From Trichomonas vaginalis G3 (taxonomy: Eukaryota; Parabasalia; Trichomonadida; Trichomonadidae): 64,000 nt of DNA. Positions 1 to 13,194 of the stretch are shown one piece after another. Position 1 is the first letter of the stretch; each line of letters starts with the position of its first letter. The stretch spans positions 1,178,001 through 1,242,000 of the forward strand of contig NC_067203.1 of the NCBI RefSeq assembly GCF_026262505.1. Reading direction: 5' to 3'. A program made the position numbers and the translations under genes. A model generated the notes under the pieces. The model was not told the DNA's origin. It saw nothing but the letters and a program-made list of their open reading frames with translations, and did no database searches.

Positions 1-297
1 TAAAGCTTGACAAATCTTCTCTGAGTTTAAGTTTGTCTTTCAGTTGTTGGTAGTCGTTTCGGAATATCTGCAACAGAACTTAGTCTCTGCTAACTTCAGA
101 TATGTTGGTTGTTCTTTTACAGGAACAATTTGTTATACCATCTTCGTCCTTCGTATGGTTTCCCCACTTCAACATCTCTGTCTTGACATTGACAATAACA
201 CTTTGACTGTTTGTTGAGTTGGTGAATTTAACTTCACATCTGCCACCGCCATTAAACCTTTTGAAAACTTTACGCTTCTATTTTTCGAAATGACATT
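1..297 (-). pseudogene. fragment of MSFPKN-type structural gene (copy 0)
   Basis: Matches the N-terminal part of the gene at 12597-13176. It is broken and cut by the window edge. The function of the family is unknown; its place beside the capsid genes suggests a virion role. Confidence 0.6.
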
Positions 298-312
298 TTA
301 CTTAGAATAAAA

Positions 313-781
313 AGATGGACGTATTGAGTATCTCTCCGAATTGAAGCAGAAACAAACGTTTACACACACAAACATACAATACAACATTGACAGAATAGTT
401 CTTTATACAAACAATGGAAATGTATAGAATAGCAGTCTTTGCTGAACCAAAAAATATTTCCATAAAGCAAAGAAAGTTGGTATAACTGAATGGTAAAGTT
501 CTTGACGTTGACAAAATAAACAACAAAACTGACCGATATTTCTAAAGAAAGTTTATAATACAATATTAATGTCAAAACTGGCGTACTGTCAATATTTGAA
601 CGAGAGAAGTCAGTTCAAGAACAACTTACTGACCTGCTGCCAAAATTCTGCTCGATGGAAAGCTGTCGTTATGCAATCTGAGGGACGCCCAGCAGGTTTC
701 ATCGAACGAATCTCAAAAGGAGCAATCTCCGTGAAAAAGTGCTATTGTTTTGTAAAACTTCTTTGCTTTCAATTCATCTGA
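313..781 (+). pseudogene. small plus-strand capsid-block gene (copy 0), broken
   Basis: Counterpart of 13195-13613, diverging from the preceding minus-strand gene across the same short spacer that contains TTAGAATAAAA. The product is not recognised. Confidence 0.5.
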
Positions 782-2260
782 CCGTCCTCTGTACACCAGT
801 TATATTGTATTTGTAACAGTACAACAGTTGAAATACCACCCTAAAGTCTTCTGAGTCAGCAAAATGGAAGCCAAGCCAAAAGTTTGAACGGTCTCCATTT
901 GTATATTGAGTTTTTTGACCCTCCTGTATGAGTCCATACTTTTCAACATATGCATAATAGAAACTTTGCATTCAGGGTTAAATGGTTGTTTGAAGTGTTG
1001 TTAAAAGTTTCATAGCATCTAATGCAAGTGTATGACCTCATATCCTCAACTGTAGAATATTCTTCTCTTGATAATATTGCCATCTAGTTTATATGATATT
1101 TAATACCAGGCGTTGTAGAAACAAGAATAGTCATTATAGTTCGTCTGAAACAGTTACAAACAAAAATAAGTATCTGCATGTTTTCATTGCAGTTGTAAAG
1201 TCAATATCTTGTTTTGCACCTGGTCAGCACTTTGGTTTTCCAACTTCACCTGCAAAGTCTTTGACGAGATAAATTTGGTGTTAGGGAACATAAGTGGAAC
1301 TGCAATATATTATGGCAGCTAAAGCATTTGAAATATCTGGGTCCAACATATAGACTTGCAAGTCTGCTTTCTATTCTCTTGCATTCAAACTTTCGCATGT
1401 AAAACTTAACTGGGTCCCAAGCAGTTCGCAGCAGCATTGAAATAATAGTTTACTTCAGTGTGAGGTTGATGAAACCAAAATGTCTAAGTCAACTTTGTCT
1501 TGCAAAAGTCGGCGAAAATGACATTTTATTTGTTCCCACTACTTCTGTAATAGTGAAGTGGGTCTTGTGTTGGTGCAATAACTACAGTGTATTTTGCTTG
1601 GAGTAAAGCAATAGAAATTTTCCTGCCCAGTTTGGCAAGTATCTTAAAAACCTGAAAGATTGAGAGAAGTGACAAAGGAACTCTAAGTTTCAGTTTTACT
1701 TTAGTGACAGCATTCCATCTGAACAGAAAGGTTAACATAAACTCCTGGAACGTTTAGGGTCAAGTCTTCTTATTTTCTCAATAAGTTGCATACTGGTCTG
1801 TTTGTTCTCTAAGCTTGTGGGTTGTACTGAGTTTTTAAACGAAACCATTTTCATAGTTTGCCATGTTACTGTTTTGAACTAAGTCAGAGTTAGAATATAT
1901 CTTATATCCCATGAAAACTTCTGGAGCATATTGGTATCCACATAGAAAATCATTGCAACCTTTCTTGTCAGACAACTTGGCAGAAGGTTTTTTTCAATGT
2001 CTTGTTCCACGTATAAAGAAAGAGTTGTCAATAGAAATTAATGAAACCTGTCGCCAAGCAATATCTACTGTTGTTGGAAGAACCTTCTCCAAAACTTCAC
2101 CTACGTTTCCATAGAGAAACAAGCAGTTGTATATTCTTAAGTTCCAGGAACTATTTCTGAACCTTCTAATGGCTTGTCCGCATTCGTATAACATTCGGAA
2201 AACATTTCCATTCATGCATCCAAAAACTGTTGGCGTTATATTCTGAGCGGCGTACATTTC
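660..2260 (-). pseudogene. two capsid-type genes (copy 0), broken
   Basis: Covers counterparts of the small MANII-type gene (13507-13960) and the candidate major capsid gene (13960-15113). Both are recognisable by near-identical DNA but have many breaks, so no usable reading frame remains. Confidence 0.65.
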
Positions 2261-2289
2261 ATATGAGTAAAAATATAGAATAGTTGATT

Positions 2290-5200
2290 TATAATGTCAT
2301 AATGGAACCCACTCCGACCAAGCTTTACTTTCTTCCTGACTTGAGTTTTTAACTCTTCTTTTTCCTTCATTGCCCTCTGGCGAAGTTGTTGCATCTTGCC
2401 TCATGTTCATTCTAGTATGTTGCAAATTCCCATGTCCTTTTTGCCTTTTTGGCTCTGGTGCGCCCATCCAGGTAAACCTATATCCTAGAAAGAGTTTGTC
2501 ATAGTCTGTAATTTGAGTCTTCGCGTATTGTTTGCAGCTCTTTCCTGAGTTTCGGTCAAGCTCTTCAAACAGTGCCTGTCCATCATGGAATATGCTCGTT
2601 TTCCAAATATAATGTTTTGTAGCCATTCTGGTTTTCATTTCCAGGTTACCAACAAATCCCTTTTGTGAATGGGGAAAAGCTTCTACCCAATCTTTCAGTC
2701 TTGCGTCGTTTATTTGTCTTAGGTTTGTTTTATTTTGTCCAAGGAAACATGTTTTTCAATACTACATTTCATTTGGGTACTGTCCATTTGAGTTTGTCTT
2801 AAATATTCATCCCTTCTCGGTTCATTGTCTGCAAAGTAAGTTTTTATGACATTTTGTAAACTTTCGTTTGCAAGGTCATGTAACAATAGGTTTCTTCTTC
2901 CTTCTCTGTCCATACCTTTCTTCAAACTCTTCACCAAATAACCATTCTCTAGGTCTGTGTAGTTCTTTTGAGATAAATGTTCTAGAACGTCAGGTGTTTA
3001 TATTTCCATCAGCATGTTCATTTCATACTGGTCCAAATATCTGCATGTTCATATCTTTCAATGGCATTAAAGCCGCGCTGAAATACCAGCTATATCTGGT
3101 TTCACCATTCTCTTCCATTGCGTCTACAACTTCTTGGAATTTGAGGTTGTAAGTTTATAACCACCTATCCGGATTAGCTTATGACCCATCTCATTGTAGT
3201 TCCATAGTCTGCAGGAAAACAAAAGCTAGGTTTTGTTTCCAGTATTGGTTAGTTCTGAATGAACTTTAAACAATGTTTCAATTTCTATATGTTTTGTGAA
3301 ATTTTAACTTTTATTTACCGAGTTCATCCGAAGATTGAACGTTAAATGCTCGTAAGTAATAAAAGGGTTGTTGCATTTGTGTACTTTTCTTTTCAAGTGC
3401 TTCCATCTATGCTGAATATTTCATCTGGTGCTGGAGTCTTTTGTATGTCGGCGAAACATTTTTCGATATTTCTCTACTATGTCAAGCCGAACTTTTCTTA
3501 GACTCTTGGAAAGAATTCACATATTCTCCGCATACACTTGTTGAGGGTCAAGATTTTTTCGCTGTTCCAAATCTTTCATCTGTTCTGTGAAGTTAGTTTC
3601 TCAAGGAGTTGACTGTTTCGTTCTCAGGCTCTTTCTAGCTGTTGTTGCTGAACTATTTCTTCCATGTCTGTTGTATCGAACTTCTTCTGTAGGAGTTTCT
3701 GTACCTCATCTGCTGGCATTTCTTATATTCCGAGACCGTTTCAACAATTTCCCTATCTACACGTCATCCGCCATTCATAAGCTTTGTTTCTTTCGTTCCG
3801 GTCTCTATTTTTGACGCGTTTCATGACGAAATGAATTGTCATTTAATGCTCTGACTCAAATATTCTCGGAGTAAATTATCATGTCATTTGGATGTATTGC
3901 TTATAAATATATCCCTTACGAGCTTGATTTTCCAGGTTTGAGATTAATATCCGTTTGGTGCTGAGCCATAAAGCAAATAGGTTCGGGTCAGTATTTCCAT
4001 CCTTGAACTTTCCAATAGCTTTCTTTATATCTGTCACTAAAGTCAACAGTATCTGGGAACCACACTCTTCTTTAAGCATTTTTTAAAATTCTTGGTTTTC
4101 CTTGTTCTCTAATTCTTTATGTCCTTGCTCTGTTTGTGTGTTGTTGTTGGCAAGGGTTTTGAAACTGTTGGTTGCTGTTGCTGTTGTTGTGTTGGTTGTT
4201 GTGCTGGTGTTGTGTTGGTTGTTGTGTTTGGGTTGGTGCTGGTTGTGGAGGGTGGTTGTTGTGTTTGGATTTTAGAACTGTTGGTTGTTGTGTTGGTTTT
4301 TGGTTGCATGGCCTGTGTCTGGTCATGTGACGATGTAAATGTTCTAGGTAGTTCTGGTGCAGGTCTTCTCTTGGAGGGTTTGGTGGTATATAAGTTCCAC
4401 AGCTGGCCACATATGTTCCATCTGCCAGACGTAATGTCCTACCTGACTTTTCGTTTTAAGAAAGCATTACTAGTCTGTTTTGGTTGTTGTAACTCTTTTT
4501 CTTACTTTTCACAAACAGTTGCTCTAACGGCGTCATAGCACTTTACTGCCTGTCTCCGTTGCTGCAATCTGTTATTTTCGTCTTATTGCTACTTCTTCTT
4601 AACTCTTTGTCGAAACCTTCAGACTTCGTTTCCTCCAGATGAGAAGTCGTTCACTTGTTTCTACTTAACTATGAAGAGGTTCGAAGGCGTTCTCTAAGTC
4701 AGCATTCGTTAAAGCTTCATTTGAATGTCTCATCCGCTTGTATTTTTGTCCTTATTGACCCTATGAGTTGGCTCTTTAGCGTTGCTTGGGCATTTAACCA
4801 GTCATTGTAGCTTTTATATATTCTGCGCTTTTCATTGCTTTTTGCATGGCTGCGTCGTTTATTTTAACTTTCTTGTGCTAAGTTTTTCATACTGTACGGT
4901 TTTGGTTTTGCCAAACTGTTAAAATTTTTCGCCTTTACATTTGCTTTCAACTTCTTTTTATACTCATCGCTATCCATATATGTCTTCCAGGGCCTTTTTG
5001 GTTTTTATCTCTTCATCTTTCAGTATTTTATATTGAAGTAAGTATGGTTTTCAAATTTATGGACATCTGTTCCATTTTTCACTTCTGCTGCTTTTCTGAC
5101 ACCCTTTTTTTTCGCATATCCTCTGTACTTAGTTCTTTCAGTTGTTCTTCTTTCTTCTTTTCTCTACGTTAACTCATTGAGTTTCTTTTGTGTCTGTTCA

Positions 5201-5565
5201 TTCTAGTTTCTTTTCGTTTTCACTTATTTGCTTCTGTTATGTCTATGTTTTGACTTTTGAACATCGATATTTGATTTTTGAGTGAACTCAAATTCATTTG
5301 CTTTGGAGGGTTATAGGCTGTTCCGTCTGCAGCTCCACCATAGCCTGGCCATTTTTCGCTAAAAGTGCCGCTCTTAACCTCCACTGCTGTGCAACCAACA
5401 CTCGGTTAAAAAGCATAAGGATTGCTTTGACATTTGTTCAACATCAGTGGGGTCATTCAGCATTTGTTTGCAAACTGTTGTTGTGGTGTTTTTACTATTG
5501 GATGTTTCAATGCTCGTTCTTCCTCTTACGTATATTTCTTACGTAGCTTACGTGGGCATTTTAAG
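2290..5565 (-). pseudogene. large capsid-block gene (copy 0), broken
   Basis: Counterpart of 15146-18407, including its Pro/Gln/Thr-rich repeat part (about 4130-4310). It has many breaks. Long open stretches on the opposite strand here come only from the low-complexity repeats. Confidence 0.65.
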
Positions 5566-5589
5566 CTGAAGTTAAAAAGCGGGTTTTGA

Positions 5590-7215
5590 CAGATGTTTAT
5601 AATGACACTGTCTCGTAAGACTTTGTTGAGATTTTTTCGTAAATGAGTGTAAATACCCAAAATATAATTTAGGGTAGAGGTATATCTAACCCTCTTTTCT
5701 AACCCTCATTTCTACTCCTCTTAATTTTCTAATTTCTTCGTAAGGACTTTGTTAAGACTTCTTCGTAAAGCTTTGTTGAGACTTCTTCGTAAATGACCAA
5801 AAATATATTTTAGGGTAGAAGGGTTATATCCTAACCTCTTTTTCTAACCTCTTTTCTCCCTCTTGAATTTTCATGAATTTCTTCGTAAAGACTTTGTTAA
5901 GAACCTTCTTCGTAAGACTTTGTTGAGACTTCTTCGTAAAGACTTTGTTTGAGACTTCCTTTCGTAAAGACTTTGTCAAGACTTCATCGTAAAGACTTTG
6001 TTGAGATTTCTTCGAAATGACCGACTAGTTAGTATATTTTGGTGTAAATTTCATGAAAATCAAGAGGGTAGAGAAAAGAGGTTAGAAAAGAGGTTAGATA
6101 TACCCTTCTACCTAAATATATTTTTGGGTAAATTTCATGAAAAATTCAAGATGGTAAGAAAAGAGGTTTAGAAAAAGAGGTTAGATAACCCTTCTACCTA
6201 AAATATATTTTTGGTGTAATTCATGAAAATTCAAGAGGGTAGAAAAGAGTTAGAAAAGAGGTTTAATATACCCTTCTACCCCTAAAATATATTTTTGGTT
6301 CATTTACACTCATGAACTTTCTTGTCTATGTTTTGTTAAGACTTCTTCGTAAAGACTTTGGTTAAGACCTTTTCGTAAAGACTTTGTTGAGATTTCTTCG
6401 AAGACTTTGTTAAGGACTTCTTCGTAAAGACTTTGTTGAGACTTCCTCGTAAAGACTTTGTTGAAGATCACGATTTCTTCGTAAGACTGTCATCAGTTAA
6501 AGACTTTGTTGGATTTCTTCAGTAAATGAACCCTAGAGTATATTTTTGGTGTAAAACTTTCATAGAAAAAATTCAAGAGGGTAGGAAAAAGAGGTTAGAA
6601 AAGAGGGTTATATATACCCTTCTACCCTAAAATATATTTTTGTTGTAATTTCATGAAAATTCAAGAGGGTAGAAAAGAGGTTAGAAAAGGAGGTTAGATT
6701 ATACCCTTCTACCCTAAAATATATTTTTGGGTGTAAAAGTATCAATGAAATTCAAAGAGGTTGTGAAAGAGGTTAGAAAAGAGGTTAATATACCTTCACC
6801 TAAAATATATTTTTTTGGGTCATTTCACTCATGAACTTTCTTGTCTATGTTTTGTTAAGACTTCTCGTAAAGACTTTGTTAAGACTTCTTCTAAAGACTT
6901 TGTTGAGATTTCTTCGTAAAGACTTTGTTTAAGAACTTCTTCGTAAAGTGTTTGTTAAGACTTTTCGTAAAGACTTTGTTGAGATTTCTTCATAAATGTT
7001 TTGTCCAAGGACTTCTTCATAAAAGATTTGTTGAGATTTCTTCATAAATGTTTTGTCAAGTACTTCTTTCATAAAGACTTTGTCAAATATTTCTTCTAAA
7101 TGTTTTGTCAAGACTGTCTTCATAAGACTTGTCAAGACTTCTTCGTAAAGACTTTGTCAAGACTTCTTGTAAAGATTTGTCAAGACTTCTTCGTAAATGT
7201 TTTGTTCAAGACTTT
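5590..7215. repeat. 25-bp minisatellite field with GGGTAGAA blocks (copy 0)
   Basis: Tandem units of the type TCTTCGTAAAGACTTTGTTA alternate with blocks holding TTAGGGTAGAAGGGTATATC and CATGAAAATTCAAGAGGGTA. This is the same field as 18455-20060 but with many small length differences. Reading frames inside it, such as 6929-7135, are repeat translations and not genes. Confidence 0.85.
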
Positions 7216-7224
7216 CATTATACT

Positions 7225-7294
7225 AAAACATCTTCAGGGCTAGAAGGCACGAATGCCTGGAATGCCCCATACCTTTTTTTTTTTTTTTTTTTTT
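7225..7294. repeat. right terminal hairpin and poly-T tip (copy 0)
   Basis: Contains the terminal hairpin (GGGCTAGAAGGCACGAA) followed by a run of T up to 7294, matching the end of element 1 at 20068-20134. Confidence 0.75.
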
Positions 7295-9389
7295 GATAGA
7301 TAGCCAAAATATGAATTATTATTATATAAGTGTAATATTATCTTAAAATTTCCTTGGAAAAATTTATATGTTTTTTTTTTTTTTTTTTGATTTTAAATAA
7401 GAAATTGAGAACCTAATATACGATGGTTGTTGTCTCATGTGTGAATATGTTCGTTTTATTTACAGTTTGGAATTTTTTCATGTTTTTAAGTGAAATTGAG
7501 TTTCTATCAAGTTTAGATTATGCATATTAAGAAGATTATATAATTTATATTCATCAATTAACGATATATGAAATAGGGAGACGCTCAATATTACATATCT
7601 TTCTTAGATTCCAAATGTATTAAAATTTCCTGAAACTACATTCCTGTAGTCCTAGCCATATATGAGAAGCAACACACAAATGTTTAGTAGATGGTATATC
7701 ATTTTACTTCGCAAAATGAGCATCTAATGAAAAATTCTCGATACTTTTTAAAGCATACAAAAACGCAAGATCTATTCTGTAAAACCGATTAATAGTACAT
7801 AATATGTTATTTGCAGGTCAAAAATCGAATACTAATTTCAATAATATATCTCCGAAAATCGCTTCGTAGTTTTCTTCCATCTTCGATCTATTAGTCAAAT
7901 CGAGTATCTACATAGTCTAAATTCAATTACCAAATCAAGAAAGCATCTTTACGATTTTGTGACCTACCTTTCTGAGAAGCAGTAAAAAAATTTTTGTGAT
8001 TTATAAATCTGCTAAGTTTGCTAATATAATAAGGGGGAAACTCATTTTTTAGCAAAAAAAGTGGAACTGAGTATATTGTTTTCTGCTTATTGAATCATTG
8101 AAACGACATTGATTCCACGATTATTGTATGAAACAATGAATATACTAGGGACTAAAGAATTTATATATTACAAAAACCCAATTATTCGATGTTCAACAAT
8201 CATATACTTGCATTAAAGTTGATACCTTTATATTTTTCGAAATATTACAACATAGTGGACCTTACGCATTGCCAATGATAAACCAAAGACTATTTTGGCC
8301 ATAAAAAATTTTAACGATATTGAACAACAGATTGACTAGTCATCTGTATAGTAATGCATACTATCAGGTGATAAAATTCTTTCAATATCTTAGCTTGCTT
8401 CCGTTTGATTATGAGATAAGATCTATTGTTGCTTATTTATGAGCATAATCACTAATGATAACATTATTATGAATAAGGCAAGACAAAGTGTGCGGGATTA
8501 ATATACATTTGATTTCGATTTATTTATCGAAAATCAATACAATCATATATCTGAACTTCATTCGTGAATAAAATCATGATATTATTGATTGTTTTCTAGA
8601 TTATTTACAATAGTTTCTAAAGATTGTGAAGATAAATCCTTTAATTTGAACCAGAAATAATTTTAAATTACTAACAATAGATAGTTGTCCTATATAGAAT
8701 AATATATTGATTTGATAGTAACTATGACGATTTTATAATTTTTGGAAATATATACTTCCTTTTCTATAACTTTGAAAATAGTTTATATGATTTTGCCCAT
8801 TACAATTGGACACAATTTTAAGTAGAAAAAATTATAGAATAACAAAAAATAAAAAATGTTTTATCGATTTTGTAACACAATGAAAATGGGTTTATTTTCT
8901 CTCTAAATATAAATTTCAAAAAAAATTAACCTCGTTTTTCCAAAAAAAGATTTAAGAGAATTGAAAAAAAAAACGTATATAATTTTTCTAGAAAATTGCT
9001 TAGGACTTTTTCTAAAATGGAAAAAATTTGGAGAAATTCACCAAGGAGAACTTCAATTTCTAGGTGTTCCAAAGCAATTGCTTATCAGTCAAAAAACCCG
9101 AAAATTGTAAATATTGATATGATTTTTCATCATCACAAAAAATCGATTATTTACAGTCCATGTTATCATATTTCATTAAATTTCTAATTATACTTTGAAC
9201 ATACTACAATCGTTTTGAAATATAACATTCGCCAATTTAACAATACTCCAACTCTCATACACAGTTACCATTACCACAGTCCATTTTAAGAAGAGAATAT
9301 GATTAATAAAATCTAAGATCTAACGATTTATTACCCCAATTCGAAATAATATTTTAATATACATCCTTATTGCTGCATGTTTTTATATA
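7295..9389. other. AT-rich spacer between elements, no gene seen
   Basis: About 2.1 kb of very AT-rich DNA with poly-T and poly-A runs. An open stretch at 8996-9187 is not kept in the other copy of this spacer (20135-22222), so no gene is called. It is presumably host intergenic DNA or a long-decayed element. Confidence 0.6.
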
Positions 9390-9394
9390 AGATG

Positions 9395-9480
9395 AAAAAA
9401 AAAAAAAAAAAAAAAAAAGGGTAGTGGGGCTTCCAGGCACTCGTGCTTCTAGCCCTGAAGATGTTAGTATATGAAGTCTT
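9395..9480. repeat. left terminal hairpin of element 1
   Basis: Poly-A run (9395-9418), then GGGTAGTGGGGCTTCCAGGC and the complementary arm ending in TAGCCCTGAAGATG. It is the inverted equivalent of 20068-20134. Confidence 0.75.
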
Positions 9481-10310
9481 AACAAACATTTACGAAAAGT
9501 CTTAAACAAAACATTTACGAAGAAGGTCTAACAAAAACATTTTACGAAGAATCTTAACAAAACATTTACGAAGAAGTCTTGACAAAGTTCTTTACGAAGA
9601 AGTCTTAACAAAACATTTAACGAAGAAGTCTTAACAAAGTCTTACGAAGAACGTCTTAACAAAGTCTTTACGAAGAGAATCTTAACAAAACATAGACAAG
9701 AAAGTTCGATGATGTAAATGACCCAAAATATAATTTTAGGGTAGAAGGTATCTATCTACCCCGTTTTCTACCCTCTTTTTACCTCTGAATTTTTCATGAA
9801 ATTTACACCAAAATAATTTTATGTAGAAGGGGTAATATCTACCCCGTTTTCTACCCTCTTTATTCTACCCTCTTGAATTTTCAGAAATTTACACACACCA
9901 AAATATAGCTGACTAGGGTTGATCGAATTTAGATGCAAGTCTTTAGAAATCTAACCAAAGTCTTTACGAAGCGAGTCTCAACAAAGTCTTTACGAAGAGT
10001 CCTCAACAAAGTTTACGAAGGAGAAAAGGGTGAGAAAAACAGGTGAGATTCTCACCTCTTCACCAAATATATTTTTATTGAATTCTGAGTAAAATGACAT
10101 ATGGAAACGTACTTTTTCAGTAAGGACATATGGGGTGAGAAAAGAGTGAGATCTCACCTCTTCACCTAAAATATATTTTTGTCTGATTTACGCTCATTGA
10201 CGATGAAAGTCTTGACCAAAGCATATACGAAGAAGTCTATTTCCTGTGTTTTGTTGCAAAATTCATGTTGTCACCATTTTCCAAAAAGATGTTAGTTGAC
10301 CGAGGGACCT
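9470..10310. repeat. minisatellite and palindromic block field, left arm of element 1
   Basis: Tandem AGTCTTAACAAAACATTTAC units, then GGGTAGAAGG-type blocks, then a minus-orientation copy of the GACCGAGGGACC / TGTCACAC repeat at about 10245-10315. No gene is seen. Confidence 0.75.
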
Positions 10311-10365
10311 GGTTCCACCTAAAATATATTTTTGCTGAAAAAAATGACCAAATTTCATGAATTTC

Positions 10366-10770
10366 CTCATATGTTTGCTACCCCGACTTTTCCCGGGGTA
10401 GAGATTCCGTACGAAAACAGTGAAAAAATGACCAAATTTCATGAATTTCCTCATATGTTTGCGACCCAAGGAAAACCGCGGGTCGAGATTCCGTACGAAA
10501 ATCGCAAGAATTTGCGACCCTCGGAAAACCGAGGGTCGAGATTCCGTACGAAAATCGTAAAAAAACTCTATGAAAATCGTGAAAAATTGCGAGTGGGAGA
10601 AAAACCGTAGTCGCCTAAAACTCATGAAAATCGTGAAAAATTGCGACTACGGAAAAAACCGTAGTCGCCTAAAACTCATGAAAATCGTAAAAAAATGCGA
10701 GTAGGGAAAAAACCGGGGTCGCCTAAAACTCATGAAAATCGTAAAAAAATGACCAAATTTCATGATATAA
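10366..10770. repeat. hairpin-cassette array upstream of GIY-YIG gene (element 1)
   Basis: At least six hairpin units of about 50-65 bp. Examples of paired arms are CTACCCCG/CGGGGTAG (10378-10401), CGACCCTCGG/CCGAGGGTCG (10515-10538) and GCGACTACGG/CCGTAGTCGC (10643-10668). Units are joined by conserved linkers such as CTCATGAAAATCGTAAAAA or AGATTCCGTACGAAAATCG. The loops are mostly A-rich. Arms differ between units, but the left and right arms change together. Confidence 0.85.
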
Positions 10771-10913
10771 CTGTATTTTTTTGACGAAGAGAACTTTGAC
10801 ACTTCGTCAAAAAAATCCTGAATCATATCTTTTTATACAAGATAGAAAAACTAACGTTAGTTTTTATAAAATATTTTTTTTATTTTGTATGTAAGAACAG
10901 GAAATGACAAGCA

Positions 10914-11520
10914 CTGAGTTTGAAACAGTTAGAAAGATAGACAATGAGACCAAAGTGGTTAGAATAGTGATTTAAACGTAAGATACTCAAAGAAATACAA
11001 AAAATATTCTTTGTCAGACATTTTAACACTATCTGAAGGAAAGAAAGCACACATACTGGTTAAAAATGCTTCTACATCAGAAAATTTTGACAAAAAATCC
11101 TGAGCTTATGATATCGGTAAGATTCAATGGAACAGAGCATATCTCATCGACAAAAGTCTTATACAGTAGTTTTGTTCTGGATTGACCAGTTTTGTTGGAT
11201 ATAATTTCATAACATTATGGTTCATTCGATACGGAAACGTTGCAGTGAAGGCTTACTTTACATCGTTCAGAAACCGAAGGACTTCAATACAAAGAGATAT
11301 ATATAGATAGGAAGAACATTTAATATAACTCAAAGATATGACAGTATAGTCAATAGAGTTAAGGTTGCGTTTGTTAACATATGAGAGCTGCTGAAACAGA
11401 ACTACTGGAAAAGTTTGAGAAAATGTATGGTGCTCCCACGAGAGGTAAAGAACGTTGAAGTAGATGAGATCGACAAAGCTATAAAATTATTTGACGAAGT
11501 TGCTGAAAAAATACATGTAA
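10914..11520 (+). pseudogene. KilA-N-like + T5orf172 (GIY-YIG) gene, broken copy
   Basis: Near-identical at the DNA level to the intact genes at 33177-33791 and 62035-62646, with several breaks. See those entries for the domains. Confidence 0.7.
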
Positions 11521-11604
11521 GCGTTTATTTTTTGGTCTTTTATACAAGATAGAAAATAACGCTAGTTTTTATAAAATATTTTTTTTTATTTTGTATGTAA
11601 AGAC

Positions 11605-11915
11605 ATATGACAACAAAAACAGAAACAAACACTCTATCGTTCATGAAGCCATAAGTGAAAGAATACGAGTGGGTTCAGTTTAACAAACAGTTACGTCTCA
11701 TTCGTCGGTCAAAGATGACATGTACCAATGCAAAGTATTTTGACGGCTTGTTTTGCTCCAGACACTAAACACGCAGACGACTGGTTCAAAAAACCAAGAG
11801 CCACAACAAGAACTTTTGAGTGAAATTTCCTGAGACCGAGAATTCTCGGCCTTGCATAAAACACATGAAAATCGTAAAAATTTGCTCCTGGTTTGAGAGG
11901 TTGGTAATGTACAAA
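11605..11915 (+). pseudogene. KilA-N gene fragment with in-gene palindrome, broken
   Basis: Corresponds to the 5' part of the gene at 62777-63622, including the palindrome CCGAGAATTCTCGG at 11836-11849. Only the front part is present and it is broken. Confidence 0.65.
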
Positions 11916-11924
11916 GACCATTGA

Positions 11925-12592
11925 CAAATACATAGGACATAAAAGTTTTACAGGAACAAAGTTTGCGTCAAACTAGGTTAAGTTTATGTTTGCTAAAGTG
12001 TTTGAGTTCACTAAAGCTGAAAACTCTGCATTCGAATGAACAATAGGCAAACCAGCAGAGAAAGTGTTGTTTATACGCATGAGTATCTTTTGGTCATAGT
12101 AGTTCTGTCGACATTCGAATAACACTTTGAACCTAAGTTTGAAACAATATATAAAATAGGTGTACTTAAAGTCAATGGAAACAGATAGACCTTGTATGAC
12201 ACCTTTTCCTGTTATAGGAAACTGTTGGTAGTAAAAACCAGATATAAGTTTTGTATTATAGCTCATATCGTTTATAGTAAACTCAGTCGGACATCCAAAC
12301 ATAATGAAACCTGTTCTAGTTGCAGCACATGTTACATCCGTCCTTAAAGTATTAAATAAGTCAACAAAAACCTTTGGTGGTATATCTGAGTAAGTATCTT
12401 CAAAGAAGTATTTTTTACCATTCACAACAACAAGTCTTCTGGTGTCAAAAGAGCAAAACAGGCTTTAGTCGTCAATGTGTTTAAGGTTAGTTTACAATAT
12501 CGTCCTTGAGGACTTTGTAAGTTTGTTGTTATAGAATTATATGACTCAGGGTTTTTAGTCGTAATAGTATAAACCACTATGTCTTCTGCCAT
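11925..12592 (-). pseudogene. putative minor capsid (MAEDI-type) gene, broken
   Basis: Counterpart of 38431-39227. It starts with MAEDIVVYTITTKNPES on the minus strand. The predicted product is rich in beta-strand-like segments, which fits a capsid or vertex protein, but no motif proves this. At least one break. Confidence 0.5.
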
Positions 12593-12596
12593 TTAC

Positions 12597-13176
12597 TTAG
12601 CAAATAAATTTTAATGAAATGTTGTGGTCGTCAAATATTTTTATGACGTCTGGGAAACTATACTTTAAGTTCAACGTTTCACCTCCTTTCATAACGTATA
12701 TTTGTCAATGACATTATATGAAACACCACAGCAAGCAATGTCGGGTTCTATTTCTTTGATGTTTATATCGTCTGCCTCTGTCAAAAGTTTCAATAGTTCT
12801 TTCAAAACTTCATGAGTGCAATGACATATGAGTTCACTTTTACAGGGTTGTGTTCGACCAAGTTTAACATTATACTTAAAGCTTGACAAATCTTCTCCTG
12901 AGTTTGAAGTTTGTCTTTCAGTTGTTGGTAGTCGTTTCGAATATCTGCAACAGAACTTAAGTCTCTGCTAACTTCAGGATATGTTGGTTGTTCTTTTACA
13001 GGAACAATTGTTATACCATCTTCGTCCTCGTATGGTTTCCCCACTTCAACATCTCTGTCTTTGACATTGACAATAACACTTTGACTGTTTGTTTGAGTTG
13101 GTGAATTTAACTTCACATCTGCCACCGCCATTAAACCTTTTGAAACACTTACGCTTCTATTTTTCGGAAATGACAT
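12597..13176 (-). pseudogene. MSFPKN-type capsid-block gene, broken
   Basis: Begins MSFPKNRSVSVSKGLMAVA. The product would be about 190 residues with a polar N-terminal half, a helical middle and a C-terminal half with LKYSFPDVIKIFDDHN in the other copy. The family is not recognised. It lies between two other capsid-block genes and diverges from the plus-strand gene at 13195 across an 18-bp spacer. At least one break. Confidence 0.55.
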
Positions 13177-13194
13177 TTTACTTAGAATAAAAAG
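13177..13194. promoter_or_regulatory. 18-bp bidirectional spacer TTTACTTAGAATAAAAAG
   Basis: The only DNA between two divergent start codons (13176 on minus, 13195 on plus). Its core TAGAATAAAA recurs in the unrelated divergent spacers at 25501-25518, 39813-39829 and 52595-52612, so it probably carries start signals for both directions. Confidence 0.5.

Larger units (their letters stand above)
1..7294 (-). mobile_element. Polinton/Maverick right half (copy 0), broken
   Basis: This stretch parallels 12880-20134 block by block: a fragment of the MSFPKN-type gene, a small plus-strand gene, two capsid-type genes, one very large gene, a 25-bp minisatellite field and a terminal hairpin with a poly-T tip. 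It is heavily broken, with dozens of small differences spread evenly through coding and non-coding parts. That even spread fits unpolished long-read sequence as well as true decay. No gene in it is intact. The left end of the element lies outside the window. Confidence 0.8.

Noticed and set aside
4119-4538. Plus-strand frames rich in Cys, Val and Leu (also 16941-17182)
   Set aside because: Antisense of the Pro/Gln/Thr repeats of the large capsid-block gene.
8996-9187. 63-residue frame in the AT-rich spacer
   Set aside because: Not conserved in the second copy of the spacer and not like any known protein.
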